In this document: positions 30,270-39,412 of the stretch, one piece after another
Position numbering within the stretch: the stretch's first letter is position 1
Layout of the letters: each line of letters begins with the position of its first letter
The notes under the pieces: model-generated
The model's input: only the letters and a program-made list of their open reading frames with translations
What the model was told of the DNA's origin: nothing
The model's database searches: none
Origin: Solibacillus sp. FSL K6-1523
Lineage (GTDB): Bacteria; Bacillota; Bacilli; Bacillales_A; Planococcaceae
Direction: 5' to 3'
Assembly (NCBI RefSeq): GCF_038005225.1
Contig: NZ_JBBOSU010000001.1
Location: forward strand, 3,460,001 to 3,524,000
DNA length: 64,000 nt
Program-made: the position numbers and the translations under genes

Positions 30270-32051
30270 TTATACAACATATTTTGCCGCTTCAATTAAT
30301 TTAACTGATGCTTCACGTTTTTTCGGAATAAGGTTGTAAGGATTATTACGAGTTAATTTACGTAATGCCGATAAGATTATACGTCCTGCATCCCCTTCAA
30401 CTGTCGCAAGCAATGTTTCTTTTGCTTCTTTTTCGATTTCTGCAAATGCTTCTTGGCAGAAAATTTGCGTGTACAGAATCTTTTGTGCAGCTTTTTCTTC
30501 CCCATCACGTGCGATTGCTTTTTGTGTACGGATGACTGCTGATTCCATTGCGTATAATTGGTTGGCGATATTCGCAATGTTCACTAATACTTCTTGCTCT
30601 TGATCTAATTTAGCACCAAAACGTTGTGCTGCCGCGCCCGCCGCAAGAACCGCAATTTTCTTCGCGTTTTTCACTAAATATTTTTCTTGCTCTAATGCCG
30701 CTTCGCCAATTTCTTCAGGCATTAGCATTAATAATTCATTTTGTAAGTCTTGTGCTACTTGTAATAACGGTAATTCACCTTTTAATGCTTTCTTCATGAA
30801 TGTACCTGGTACGATCATGCGGTTAATTTCATTTGTCCCTTCAAAAATACGGTTAATACGAGAATCACGGTAAATACGCTCTACTTCATATTCAGCCATA
30901 AAGCCGTAACCACCATGCAATTGAACGGCTTCATCTGCCACATAATCTAATGTTTCTGAACCGAATACTTTTGCAATCGAACATTCAATTGCATACTCAG
31001 CAATCGCACCTGCTACTGCCATACCATCTTTTTGCTCTTCATCTGATAGCTGGTTTAAGCGATCTTCGAAGTAACCAACTGTACGATAGTTTAATGATTC
31101 TGATGCATAAATATGTGATGCCATTGTCGCTAATTTTTCTTTCGTTAAATTAAAGCTTGAAATCGGTGTTTTGAATTGTTGACGTTGATTTGAATAGGCT
31201 ACCGCAAGCTCAAATGCACGTTTTGAAGCACCTACTGTACCTACTCCAAGTTTATAGCGACCAATGTTTAAAATATTGAAGGCAATAATATGGCCACGAC
31301 CAATTTCACCTAATAAGTTTTCTACTGGTACTTCTGCATCCTCTAAAATTAATGTACGCGTTGAAGAAGATTTAATCCCCATTTTCTTCTCTTCCGGACC
31401 AACCGAAACGCCCTTATATGAACGCTCTACGATGAATGCCGTGAACTTTTCACCATCAATTTTCGCATAAACTACGAACACATCTGCAAATCCTGCGTTT
31501 GTAATCCATTGTTTTTCACCATTTAAAATGTAATGTGTGCCCGCTGCGTTTAATTTCGCCGTCGTTTTCGCACCTAATGCATCCGAACCTGAACCTGGCT
31601 CTGTTAACGCATAAGCAGCGATTAACTCACCTGAAGCTAACTTCGGTAAATAATGCGATTTTTGTGCGTGATTTCCGAATAAAACAATTGGTAATGAACC
31701 GATTCCAACGTGAGCTCCATGAGTAATCGAGAAACCACCTGCTGGCGACATTTTTTCTGCGATAAGTGCAGAAGAAATTTTATCTAAACCAAGTCCTTCA
31801 TATTCTTCTGGCACATCTGCAGCAAGTAAGCCGAGGTCACCTGCTGTTTTTAATAAACGTACCGAATGCTCGAACTCATGATTTTCTAAATTTCCAACGA
31901 CTGGTAATACTTCGTTTTCCACATAGTCCTGAGTTGTTTGAGCAATCATTTTTTGCTCATCTGTGAAATCCTCTGGCGTAATGACACGATCGATTTCAAC
32001 GTCCTCGATTATGAAGCCGCCACCTTTAATAATGTTTGTTGTTTTTTCCAT
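30270..32051 (-). CDS. fadE: Acyl-CoA dehydrogenase
   Basis: The 593-residue protein has an N-terminal acyl-CoA dehydrogenase domain with ALTEPGSGSDALGAKTTA and KQWITNAGFADVFVV, a central domain and AVQLHGGYGFMAEYEVERIYRDSRI in pieces (LHGGYGFMAEYEVER) that carries the catalytic glutamate region. A C-terminal helical extension of about 200 residues is as in B. subtilis YusJ/FadE. It catalyses the first step of fatty-acid beta-oxidation. The ATG at 32051 has GGAGG upstream; a longer frame starting in the repeat is not real. Last gene of fadN-fadA-fadE. Confidence 0.93.
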   Translation of the reverse strand: MEKTTNIIKGGGFIIEDVEIDRVITPEDFTDEQKMIAQTTQDYVENEVLPVVGNLENHEFEHSVRLLKTAGDLGLLAADVPEEYEGLGLDKISSALIAEKMSPAGGFSITHGAHVGIGSLPIVLFGNHAQKSHYLPKLASGELIAAYALTEPGSGSDALGAKTTAKLNAAGTHYILNGEKQWITNAGFADVFVVYAKIDGEKFTAFIVERSYKGVSVGPEEKKMGIKSSSTRTLILEDAEVPVENLLGEIGRGHIIAFNILNIGRYKLGVGTVGASKRAFELAVAYSNQRQQFKTPISSFNLTKEKLATMASHIYASESLNYRTVGYFEDRLNQLSDEEQKDGMAVAGAIAEYAIECSIAKVFGSETLDYVADEAVQLHGGYGFMAEYEVERIYRDSRINRIFEGTNEINRMIVPGTFMKKALKGELPLLQVAQDLQNELLMLMPEEIGEAALEQEKYLVKNAKKIAVLAAGAAAQRFGAKLDQEQEVLVNIANIANQLYAMESAVIRTQKAIARDGEEKAAQKILYTQIFCQEAFAEIEKEAKETLLATVEGDAGRIILSALRKLTRNNPYNLIPKKREASVKLIEAAKYVV

Positions 32052-32138
32052 GATAAATTCCTCCCCTATGGTCTTTGTGATTGGTGATAGCCTACTAACT
32101 ATTTCCCCTGAATCAAAATGTGTGCTTGCATATTCCGT

Positions 32139-32310
32139 TACGGGCGGACGCTTTCCGCGGGCACGGCTCCAACTAAATGTTTTCGGAAGGTATTCCGAAA
32201 ACATTGGATTTTAGGCCAACACGATGTTGGTCACAAAGGCGTTGTCACAGGACGTGACGGTTTTAGCCTTTGTTCCTATGGTGCTGTTCCCGCAGGAGTC
32301 TGCCGCCCTC
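32139..32310. repeat. Nested palindromic dispersed element, copy F, between fadA and fadE
   Basis: The outer arms are imperfect inverted repeats, GGGCGGACGCTTTCCGCGG near 32141-32160 and CCGCAGGAGTCTGCCGCCC near 32290-32308. Inside, AATGTTTTCGGAA (32176-32188) pairs perfectly with TTCCGAAAACATT (32193-32205). Then comes CCAACA-CGA-TGTTGG (32216-32230) and ACAAAGGC/GCCTTTGT enclosing GTCAC/GTGAC, matching copies A and C. This fills the 333-base gap inside the fad operon. Confidence 0.85.
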
Positions 32311-32384
32311 CACTCCATACGCTTTCAAAGTTTTCCTATTTGATCAAAATGTATTTCGAGATTGAACTAACAAATAATTAACAA

Positions 32385-33557
32385 TTACAATACTTCAAAC
32401 ACCCCAGCTGCCCCCATGCCGCCGCCGATACACATTGTTACAACACCGTATTTGCCGCCGCGTCGTTTTAATTCGTTAATCAATTTCACAGTTAAAATCG
32501 TACCTGTTGCGCCAAGTGGGTGTCCTAAAGCAATGGCACCCCCGTTGACATTCACTTTATCGATATCAATGCCTAGTTCACGTACAACTTGGATCGATTG
32601 TGATGCGAATGCTTCATTGATTTCCCACAGGTCGATTTGATCTTGTGTTAAACCAGCAATTTCTAACGCTTTCGGAACGGCTACAATTGGACCAATTCCC
32701 ATTACTTCCGGTGGTACTCCCCCAACTGCAAATCCTAAAAACTTCGCAAGTGGCTGGATACCTTGCTTTTCAGCTTCTTCACGGTCCATTACGAGTACTG
32801 CCGCTGCACCATCCGATGTTTGAGAAGCATTCCCCGCTGTAACAGATCCTTTCACATGGAAAGCTGGGCGTAATTTTGCTAAGCCTTCCATCGAAGTACC
32901 AGACCGTACCCCTTCATCCGTATCGAAAACTACTTTCTTTTCTTGTAATTTATTATTCTCGTCAACTGTATATTCTATTACTTCAACAGGTACGATTTCG
33001 TCGAGGAATTTTCCTTCTTTAATCGCTTTTTCAGCTAATTCATGTGAACGTACTGCGAAAGCATCTTGCTCTTCACGGCTCACATTATAGCGTTTAGCAA
33101 CTTCTTCCGCCGTATGCCCCATCCCGATATAGTATTGTGGCGCTTCTTCTGCTAGCTTCGGATTTAAACGAACTGTATTTCCTGTCATTGGAATCATACT
33201 CATCGATTCAGTACCACCTGCGATAATCGCTTTTGAGTGACCGAGCATAATTCTTTCCGCAGCATAGGCAATTGTTTGTAAACCTGATGAACAGAAACGG
33301 TTAACCGTTAGAGCCGGTGTTGTATCTGGCAAGCCTGCTAATGCACCGACTAATCGTGCAACATTCATCCCTTGCTCCGCTTCAGGCATCGCACAGCCCA
33401 TAATTAAATCATCAATCGGACCTTCATAGCCCGCACGTTTTAACGTTTCCTTTACTACTACTGCACCAAAATCATCCGGACGTGTATTGGCAAGTGTCCC
33501 CTTTTTTGCACGTCCTATTGGTGTTCTCGCTCCTGCAACGATAACGGCTTCACGCAT
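32385..33557 (-). CDS. fadA: Acetyl-CoA acyltransferase (3-ketoacyl-CoA thiolase)
   Basis: The 390-residue thiolase shows the nucleophile region VNRFCSSGLQTIAYAAERI (C near residue 87), GGTESMS, NEAFASQSIQ and the C-terminal GGAIALGHPLGATG and MCIGGGMGAAGVFE with the second catalytic Cys and His. It cuts 3-ketoacyl-CoA to acetyl-CoA, the last step of each oxidation round. It lies 58 bases after fadN with GGGGG upstream of the ATG. Confidence 0.95.
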   Translation of the reverse strand: MREAVIVAGARTPIGRAKKGTLANTRPDDFGAVVVKETLKRAGYEGPIDDLIMGCAMPEAEQGMNVARLVGALAGLPDTTPALTVNRFCSSGLQTIAYAAERIMLGHSKAIIAGGTESMSMIPMTGNTVRLNPKLAEEAPQYYIGMGHTAEEVAKRYNVSREEQDAFAVRSHELAEKAIKEGKFLDEIVPVEVIEYTVDENNKLQEKKVVFDTDEGVRSGTSMEGLAKLRPAFHVKGSVTAGNASQTSDGAAAVLVMDREEAEKQGIQPLAKFLGFAVGGVPPEVMGIGPIVAVPKALEIAGLTQDQIDLWEINEAFASQSIQVVRELGIDIDKVNVNGGAIALGHPLGATGTILTVKLINELKRRGGKYGVVTMCIGGGMGAAGVFEVL

Positions 33558-33615
33558 AACGATGTATCCCCCTTGTTATAAGCTAGTGACTCTAATTGCC
33601 ACTTAACCTGAAATA

Positions 33616-36000
33616 TTAGTTACGTAATGGCTTCCCTTTTACAAGCATGTGCTGCATACGCATTTGTGATTTTTGATCAGCTACTAAACTTAAAAATGCT
33701 TCTTTTTCAAGATTTAATAAATAGTCTTCCGAAACTTCTGTTCCATATGGTACTAAGCCACCTGCAATGACGTACGCAAGTTTTTTAGCAATTTTTAAAT
33801 CATGCTCACTAATAAATCCAGAATCATACATCCCCTGTGCACCTAATAATAATGTTGCATAACCTGGTGCCCCAACTACTTTCACAGCCTTTTTAATTGG
33901 TGCTGTGTAGCCTGCATCTGCAAGTGCTAATGCTGCTTGCTTCGCATCATAAATTAAGTGATCTGGATTAACAGAAATCCCATCAGCAAAATCTAAGAAG
34001 TTATTTTCACGTGCTTCCTCGCCCGAAGTCGAAACTTTCGCAAGTGCAACTGTTTCAAATACTTTATTCGCAATCGCTTGGTAGTCCATATCAACGCCAT
34101 TTGGTAAACCTTTCAAGAATTTCTCATACAGCCCGATATTTCCGCCACCACCTGGAATTAGACCAACACCAACTTCTACTAAGCCGATATACGTTTCTGC
34201 TGAAGCTTGAATATGTGCAGCAGGTAAACATACTTCCGCTCCGCCACCTAGCGTCATTTGGAATGGCGCTGCTACGACTGGTTTTACGCTGTATTTAATA
34301 CGACGCATCGCTTGCTGGAAAGCGCGGATGACAAAGTCGAGTTCAAAAATATTATCATCTTGTGCTTCCATTAAAATCATGCCTAGGTTCGCACCGACAC
34401 AGAAGTTTTTGCCTTGATTTCCGATTACGAGACCTTTATAGTTTTTCTCCACTTCATCAATGGCGAAATTGATCATTTGGATAATATCTAAACCAATGGC
34501 ATTGGATTGTGAATGGAATTCTAGTAATGCAACACCATCTCCTAAATCTATTAAACTAGCGCCTGAATTTGATTTAATGACCCCATGTTTTTTCTTATAG
34601 CGTCTTAAATCAATTGCTTTTTCATTTACCGGGACTTTCACATATTCTGTTCCATTGAAGTAAGCTAAGTCACCTTCAATTTCCGAATAGAATGTTGTGA
34701 ATCCGTTATTTAATAAATTTGTAACAAAGGCAGGAATTTCGCGTCCTTCTTCCTTCATTTTAGCAACGGATTTTTCTACACCAATAGCATCCCACATTTC
34801 GAATGGTCCTTGTGCCCAGCCAAAGCCCCATTTCATCGCATTATCAATCGCTAAAATGTCATCTGCAATTTTGCCTGTCAATTTTGCCGAGTAAATTAAC
34901 GTCGGTGCAAATGAATTCCATAAAAGTTCTCCCACACGGTCATTGGCATAAATTAATGTTTTTAATTTGCCACCTGGTCCTTTTGCTTGCTTTGCCATTT
35001 CTAATGAAGGAGCGGCAAGTTTTTTCGGCGGTTCATATTGCAATGTCGATAAATTTAATTGTAATATCTCTTTTCCTTCTTTTTTGAAGAAACCTTGACC
35101 CGACTTTGCACCTAACCAGCCATTTTCAACCATTCTTTTTAAAATTGGCGATTCTTCAAAAACAGCCTGTTCCTCGCCTGTCGTTTGGTCATAAACATTT
35201 TTTGCTACATGGATAAACGTATCTAACCCGACAACATCTAACGTACGGAATGTCGCTGATTTTGGACGACCGATAATTGGGCCCGTTACCGAATCAACCT
35301 CACTTACTGTATAATTGCGAGCAATCATTTCCTGCATCGTTACAAGTAAGCCATATGTACCGATACGATTGGCGATAAAGTTCGGTGTATCTTTTGCAAT
35401 GACAACCCCTTTACCAAGGACATCTTCTCCAAATTGTTGCATAAAGCTTACAACTTCTGGTTTCGTCGTGTTTGACGGGATGACTTCTAATAATTTTAAA
35501 TAACGCGGCGGATTGAAGAAGTGTGTGCCAAGGAAATGTGCTTGGAAATCTTCTGAACGTCCTTCTGCCATCGCATTAATGCTTACCCCTGATGTATTGG
35601 ATGAAATAATTGTGCCTGGTTTACGAATTGCATCAATTTTTTCAAATAGTCCTTTTTTAATTTCTAAGTTTTCTACAATAACTTCGATGATCCAGTCAAC
35701 ATCTTTTAATTTGTCTAAATCATCCTCGAAATTCCCCGGTGTAATTAACGCTAAATTCCCCTTTGCTGAAAGTGGTGCTGGCTTTTGTTTCAATAATTTT
35801 TGCATTGCTCCGTTAGTGAAACGATTTTTCACCGCTTTGGAATCTACTGTGAATCCTTTTGCAATTTCCGCGTCTGTTAGCTCTTTTGGTGCGATGTCTA
35901 ATAATAATGTAGGAATCCCGATATTTGCTAAATGTGCTGCAATACCTGAACCCATTACCCCTGAACCTAATACCGCTGCTTTTTGAATTTTGTAAGACAC
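33616..36000 (-). CDS. fadN: Enoyl-CoA hydratase / 3-hydroxyacyl-CoA dehydrogenase
   Basis: The 794-residue protein begins with an NAD-binding 3-hydroxyacyl-CoA dehydrogenase domain (AAVLGSGVMGSGIAAHLANI), followed by its C-terminal dehydrogenase part (GTHFFNPPRYLKLLEVIP, DTPNFIANRIGTYGL) and an enoyl-CoA hydratase domain (GNQGKNFCVGANLGM, ALGGGAEVCLP-like TLGGGAEVCLPAAH). It performs the middle steps of beta-oxidation, as B. subtilis FadN. I chose the GTG at 36000, with GGGGGAA 6 bases before it; the frame extends a few codons further but lacks support. A FadR-type operator sits 22 bases upstream. Confidence 0.92.
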   Translation of the reverse strand: MSYKIQKAAVLGSGVMGSGIAAHLANIGIPTLLLDIAPKELTDAEIAKGFTVDSKAVKNRFTNGAMQKLLKQKPAPLSAKGNLALITPGNFEDDLDKLKDVDWIIEVIVENLEIKKGLFEKIDAIRKPGTIISSNTSGVSINAMAEGRSEDFQAHFLGTHFFNPPRYLKLLEVIPSNTTKPEVVSFMQQFGEDVLGKGVVIAKDTPNFIANRIGTYGLLVTMQEMIARNYTVSEVDSVTGPIIGRPKSATFRTLDVVGLDTFIHVAKNVYDQTTGEEQAVFEESPILKRMVENGWLGAKSGQGFFKKEGKEILQLNLSTLQYEPPKKLAAPSLEMAKQAKGPGGKLKTLIYANDRVGELLWNSFAPTLIYSAKLTGKIADDILAIDNAMKWGFGWAQGPFEMWDAIGVEKSVAKMKEEGREIPAFVTNLLNNGFTTFYSEIEGDLAYFNGTEYVKVPVNEKAIDLRRYKKKHGVIKSNSGASLIDLGDGVALLEFHSQSNAIGLDIIQMINFAIDEVEKNYKGLVIGNQGKNFCVGANLGMILMEAQDDNIFELDFVIRAFQQAMRRIKYSVKPVVAAPFQMTLGGGAEVCLPAAHIQASAETYIGLVEVGVGLIPGGGGNIGLYEKFLKGLPNGVDMDYQAIANKVFETVALAKVSTSGEEARENNFLDFADGISVNPDHLIYDAKQAALALADAGYTAPIKKAVKVVGAPGYATLLLGAQGMYDSGFISEHDLKIAKKLAYVIAGGLVPYGTEVSEDYLLNLEKEAFLSLVADQKSQMRMQHMLVKGKPLRN

Positions 36001-36021
36001 AAGCACTTCCCCCTTCTCCCT

Positions 36022-36039
36022 TGAATGAACAATCATTCA
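36022..36039 (-). promoter_or_regulatory. Operator for the fatty-acid regulator FadR
   Basis: The perfect palindrome TGAATGA-ACAA-TCATTCA matches the FadR (YsiA) consensus known from B. subtilis (TGAATGA...TCATTCA). It lies between the promoter at 36082-36110 and the fadN start, so bound FadR would block transcript elongation or the ribosome region; long-chain acyl-CoA would release it. Confidence 0.85.
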
Positions 36040-36081
36040 TTTTCAAATGAAAAAAAAACTTCAAACAGCTTTTCTGTTCTT

Positions 36082-36110
36082 AGTGTAGTTTATATTGGTA
36101 AATTCCGCAA
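36082..36110 (-). promoter_or_regulatory. Candidate sigma-A promoter of fadN-fadA-fadE
   Basis: Minus strand TTGCGG (36110-36105), 17-base spacer, TACACT (36087-36082), upstream of the FadR site. Confidence 0.55.
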
Positions 36111-36252
36111 TATATTTCTCTAAATTTTCTCAATATTTATTATTCTACTTTAATAATTGCTCTAAAAAGTTACTAGGTTACACTTTTTGAAGTTTAAATC
36201 CTTTTCGTAATTGTTGATTGTGTGTAGAATGGGCATAAGGAGCGTGATTAAA

Positions 36253-36570
36253 ATGCAAGAAATTACAACAATTGAACAATTTAACGAACTAACAGGTACA
36301 GACAAAAAAGTATTACTTAAGTTTTTCGCTGGTTGGTGCCCCGACTGCACACGCATGGATATGTTTATCGATCCAATTATTGAAGAGTACTCTCAATATG
36401 ACTGGTATTCAATTAACCGCGACAACTTCCCAGATTTAGCGGAGAAGTATCAAGTAATGGGGATTCCTTCATTATTAATCTTCCAAAATGGTGAAAAATT
36501 AGCTCACCTACACAGTGCAAACGCAAAATCACCTGCACAAGTAGAAGAATTTTTAAACGCACAAGCTTAA
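36253..36570 (+). CDS. Thioredoxin-family protein
   Basis: The 105-residue protein has the thioredoxin fold with the motif WCPDC in LLKFFAGWCPDCTRMDMF and the cis-proline block VMGIPSLLIFQNGE. The proline-aspartate pair in place of GP is seen in YdbP-like thioredoxin relatives. The substrate is unknown. I chose the ATG at 36253, ten bases after AAGGAG. An upstream in-frame ATG has no ribosome site. It stands alone between the divergent fad operon and the MFS gene and has its own terminator. Confidence 0.82.
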   Translation: MQEITTIEQFNELTGTDKKVLLKFFAGWCPDCTRMDMFIDPIIEEYSQYDWYSINRDNFPDLAEKYQVMGIPSLLIFQNGEKLAHLHSANAKSPAQVEEFLNAQA

Positions 36571-36577
36571 TAAAATG

Positions 36578-36620
36578 AAAAAGTGGATCTAAAAGGGGTT
36601 TCCTTTGGATCCGCTTTTTT
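36578..36620 (+). terminator. Terminator after the thioredoxin-like gene
   Basis: AAAAGTGGATC pairs with GATCCGCTTTT (one G-T pair), with AAAGG/CCTTT inside and a T-run after. Confidence 0.88.
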
Positions 36621-36671
36621 GTTGCATTAAATCCCTTCATAAAGATGGGAATTTTCTATCAATCTTTAAAT

Positions 36672-36700
36672 TTGTCATTGGCATCAATCCGTAATACAAT
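36672..36700 (+). promoter_or_regulatory. Sigma-A promoter of the MFS gene
   Basis: TTGTCA (36672-36677), 17-base spacer, TACAAT (36695-36700), about 40 bases before the ATG. Confidence 0.75.
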
Positions 36701-36742
36701 GGGTTACTGTGCGAAAATTTCTATATTAAGAAAGGATTTTAT

Positions 36743-37912
36743 ATGACTTCAGATCAACGAAAAAAATTAGCATTATTAATGTTAAATATGTTTATTGCAG
36801 TCGGGAGCTTTGGGATTATTATTCCAATCATTCCCGCTTATTTAAAAGGAATTGGACAAGGTGGAACGGCGGCAGGATTAATTATCGCCATTTTTGCTTT
36901 CGCTCAATTTTTAGTTTCTCCGATTGGTGGGAAATGGGCAGATAAATATGGACGTCGCCCGCTCATTAATGCTGGATTACTTATTCTAGCTATCTCTATG
37001 TTTATGTTTTACTTTGCAGATTCTATTGTTTTACTATATATTTCACGCGCAATCGGCGGGATTGGCTGTGCGCTTTTAATCCCGGCAATTTATGCTTACG
37101 TTGCTGACATTACAACAATGGACCAGCGTGCAAAAGGAAATAGTTTTATTTCAGCAGCAATGTCTTTAGGTATTGTGATTGGACCAGGTATTGGCGGATT
37201 TTTAGCTGATTACGGTTTAAAAGCACCTTTACTTGTTTCAGCAATCGTTGGATTATTAGCATTTGTCGTGTCGTTCTTCACATTGCCAGAAAGCTTAACT
37301 GAAAAAATGGACATATCGAACGAATCAAATCAGTCGATGATAAAAGACGTACTTTTATCGGTGAAAAAGCCGTTCTTCATCCCATTAGTCATTACTCTTA
37401 TTATGAGTTTCGGATTAATGGCATATGAAACGGTGCTTGGCCTATATGTAAACGATCAATTCGGTGCTACACCACAGGAAATTGCCTTTATGATTACCGC
37501 AACAGGTTTAGTTGGTGTAATTATGCAGCTGTTCGTTGTAGACCGTATTGTAAAATTAATTGGCGAATTAAATGTTTTGAAACTATTTTTAATCGTGACA
37601 GCAGTTGGTTTTTTACTGTCAATTATTGCAGGGTCTTATAAAATGTTCTTTGCCATTTCATTAATGATTTTCCTTGCTACCTCAATTTTGCGACCTGTAC
37701 TAACAACGCTTATTTCAAAATTAGCAGGCAATGAACAAGGTTTTGCGATGGGGATGAACAATGCTTATATGAGTATCGGCAATATTTTAGGACCGCTACT
37801 TGCAGGTGCACTTTACGATATTCGAATTTTATTACCGTTTATCGCAGGTTTAATTATTTTAATCTTAACAACTATTTTCACATTCATGTGGAAAGGTGCA
37901 AAGCTCAATTAA
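36743..37912 (+). CDS. MFS multidrug efflux transporter, DHA1 (Bmr/NorA-like)
   Basis: The 389-residue protein has twelve hydrophobic segments. The loop between segments 2 and 3 carries GGKWADKYGRRPLI (motif A), and segment 5 has LGIVIGPGIGGFLADYG (motif C, the antiporter signature). Length and motifs fit the DHA1 drug:proton antiporters such as Bmr, Blt and NorA. The substrate cannot be told from the sequence. It is a single-gene transcript with a clear promoter and a terminator at both ends. AGAAAGGATT precedes the ATG. Confidence 0.85.
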   Translation: MTSDQRKKLALLMLNMFIAVGSFGIIIPIIPAYLKGIGQGGTAAGLIIAIFAFAQFLVSPIGGKWADKYGRRPLINAGLLILAISMFMFYFADSIVLLYISRAIGGIGCALLIPAIYAYVADITTMDQRAKGNSFISAAMSLGIVIGPGIGGFLADYGLKAPLLVSAIVGLLAFVVSFFTLPESLTEKMDISNESNQSMIKDVLLSVKKPFFIPLVITLIMSFGLMAYETVLGLYVNDQFGATPQEIAFMITATGLVGVIMQLFVVDRIVKLIGELNVLKLFLIVTAVGFLLSIIAGSYKMFFAISLMIFLATSILRPVLTTLISKLAGNEQGFAMGMNNAYMSIGNILGPLLAGALYDIRILLPFIAGLIILILTTIFTFMWKGAKLN

Positions 37913-37930
37913 AATTGTAAGAAAACAGGA

Positions 37931-37968
37931 AAAGCTACCCGATTATTAAATTTGTCGGGTAGCCTTTT
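37931..37968. terminator. Bidirectional terminator between the MFS gene and the anti-sigma gene
   Basis: GCTACCCGA (37934-37942) pairs with TCGGGTAGC (37955-37963), A-run before and T-run after. Confidence 0.88.
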
Positions 37969-37972
37969 TCAT

Positions 37973-39412
37973 TTAATTTAATTTACCATCTGTATAATAT
38001 TCATTCCCTTGTTCATCCACAATCGTTCGATCATCTTTTCGTGTGAACTGTACTGCAAACCCACTATCACCTGTAACAAAGTAGTTTTCGCCATCTACGC
38101 GAATTTTTATATTTGTATATATTTGTTCTGACTTCCCATTAGCCCCTACGTCTTTTGGAGCCAATTTAATTTTCAAATCATTGCCGTAAAATTCATATTG
38201 ATTATAATAATTTGCTCGATTAATAAACACTCTATTTTGGAGATTGTTTTTCTTCGCATCAAAATGTAATTCCGATGTTGATAATTGATTAAAACCCTCC
38301 AACAAATAATAATTTGATTTTTGGAAGTAATTATCATCATATTTCAGCAATACGTTTGGACCCCTCATATCCACACTGTAGAATGGAATCGGACCATTTA
38401 ACTTTGCGTGTTCGAAAATATTGGCACTTACTAATTCCCCATCTCGAACCGTTACAATTTTTGCATCTTGCCCGCCCCAAAAGTAGACTGGTTCGTCATG
38501 AAAGTCTATTTGATAAGGTCCTTCCTTCCTAGCATCCTTCCTATCTTGTAAATCACCATAAACGATTTGATAATTTCCAGTGGTCTGTTTAAAAAGCAAT
38601 GTAATATTCATTCCTTTTTCATCAATTATTAAATATCCACCCGAACCTGAACTCATCGTGTAAGTAGCAGAAGGTCCATCACTAAAAATACCTATATCTA
38701 AAAACTCGCCTTCCATCGTTTCCATGACACGCAATGTTCCTTCCTCATCTTTTAATTGGTGTAATATTGTCCCATCAGCAAATATTCCTTTTTCGTATGC
38801 TTGTTGTTTGGACTTCAATTCAAAATTCAACATCTTTGGCGCATTGTCGACCGTCCGAAATTCCAAATCAATCGACCGCGGTAATTCAATATCATCATAG
38901 GCATAAAATAATTGTTGCTCATTTAGCTCAATTTTCCCCGTCGCTTTCACATACTGAATTTCATTTAAAAAATCGCGTTCATTAGCGGTCAGTTTTATAT
39001 AAAGTACAATTCGCTGTTCCTCATCGATCGTCTTTACAATTTCAAAAGGTTGTTCCAAATCAAAAATACTATACTCTTTCAACACCATTTCCACATCTAC
39101 ATTCGCCACTTTCTGAATCGCCTTCACATCTTTTCGGTAAATGGCATCAAAATAGTTTTCTACAACGATCCGCTGCTCCTCTGTCGGCAAGCTCGGCTCC
39201 ACTTCTTCCGCTGTTTGTATATTTTCAGCTGGCAGGAAATATAGGGTAAACCCAAGCACAAGCATCGTGCAAAGTATAATTGCAGGCTGAATCCATTGTA
39301 GTGATTTGCGCGTTTTTTTCTTTGTTAACACCTTTTCCACAAATGTATCATTTAATAACGGGTCCTTACCAATTGCTTCATCAATGGCTTGCTTTATGCG
39401 AGAATTCGTCAT
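37973..39412 (-). CDS. Probable membrane anti-sigma factor
   Basis: The 479-residue protein has an N-terminal cytosolic part of about 35 residues, one membrane helix (PAIILCTMLVLGFTLYFLP, near residues 42-60), and an extracellular region of over 400 residues rich in beta-strand pattern (for example YTMSSGSGGYLIIDE). It overlaps the ECF sigma gene upstream by about 32 bases, the common arrangement of sigma/anti-sigma pairs, and this context is the main reason for the call. The short cytosolic part would have to bind the sigma factor. I do not recognise the outer domain. The ATG at 39412 has AGGAAGG 8 bases before it. Confidence 0.6.
   Translation of the reverse strand: MTNSRIKQAIDEAIGKDPLLNDTFVEKVLTKKKTRKSLQWIQPAIILCTMLVLGFTLYFLPAENIQTAEEVEPSLPTEEQRIVVENYFDAIYRKDVKAIQKVANVDVEMVLKEYSIFDLEQPFEIVKTIDEEQRIVLYIKLTANERDFLNEIQYVKATGKIELNEQQLFYAYDDIELPRSIDLEFRTVDNAPKMLNFELKSKQQAYEKGIFADGTILHQLKDEEGTLRVMETMEGEFLDIGIFSDGPSATYTMSSGSGGYLIIDEKGMNITLLFKQTTGNYQIVYGDLQDRKDARKEGPYQIDFHDEPVYFWGGQDAKIVTVRDGELVSANIFEHAKLNGPIPFYSVDMRGPNVLLKYDDNYFQKSNYYLLEGFNQLSTSELHFDAKKNNLQNRVFINRANYYNQYEFYGNDLKIKLAPKDVGANGKSEQIYTNIKIRVDGENYFVTGDSGFAVQFTRKDDRTIVDEQGNEYYTDGKLN

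Noticed and set aside
32052-32204. N-terminal extension of the fadE frame
   Set aside because: It runs through repeat copy F. The ATG at 32051 has GGAGG and matches the family start.
35513-35986. Open frame of 157 codons on the plus strand
   Set aside because: It is antisense to the N-terminal half of fadN and shows no domain or ribosome site.
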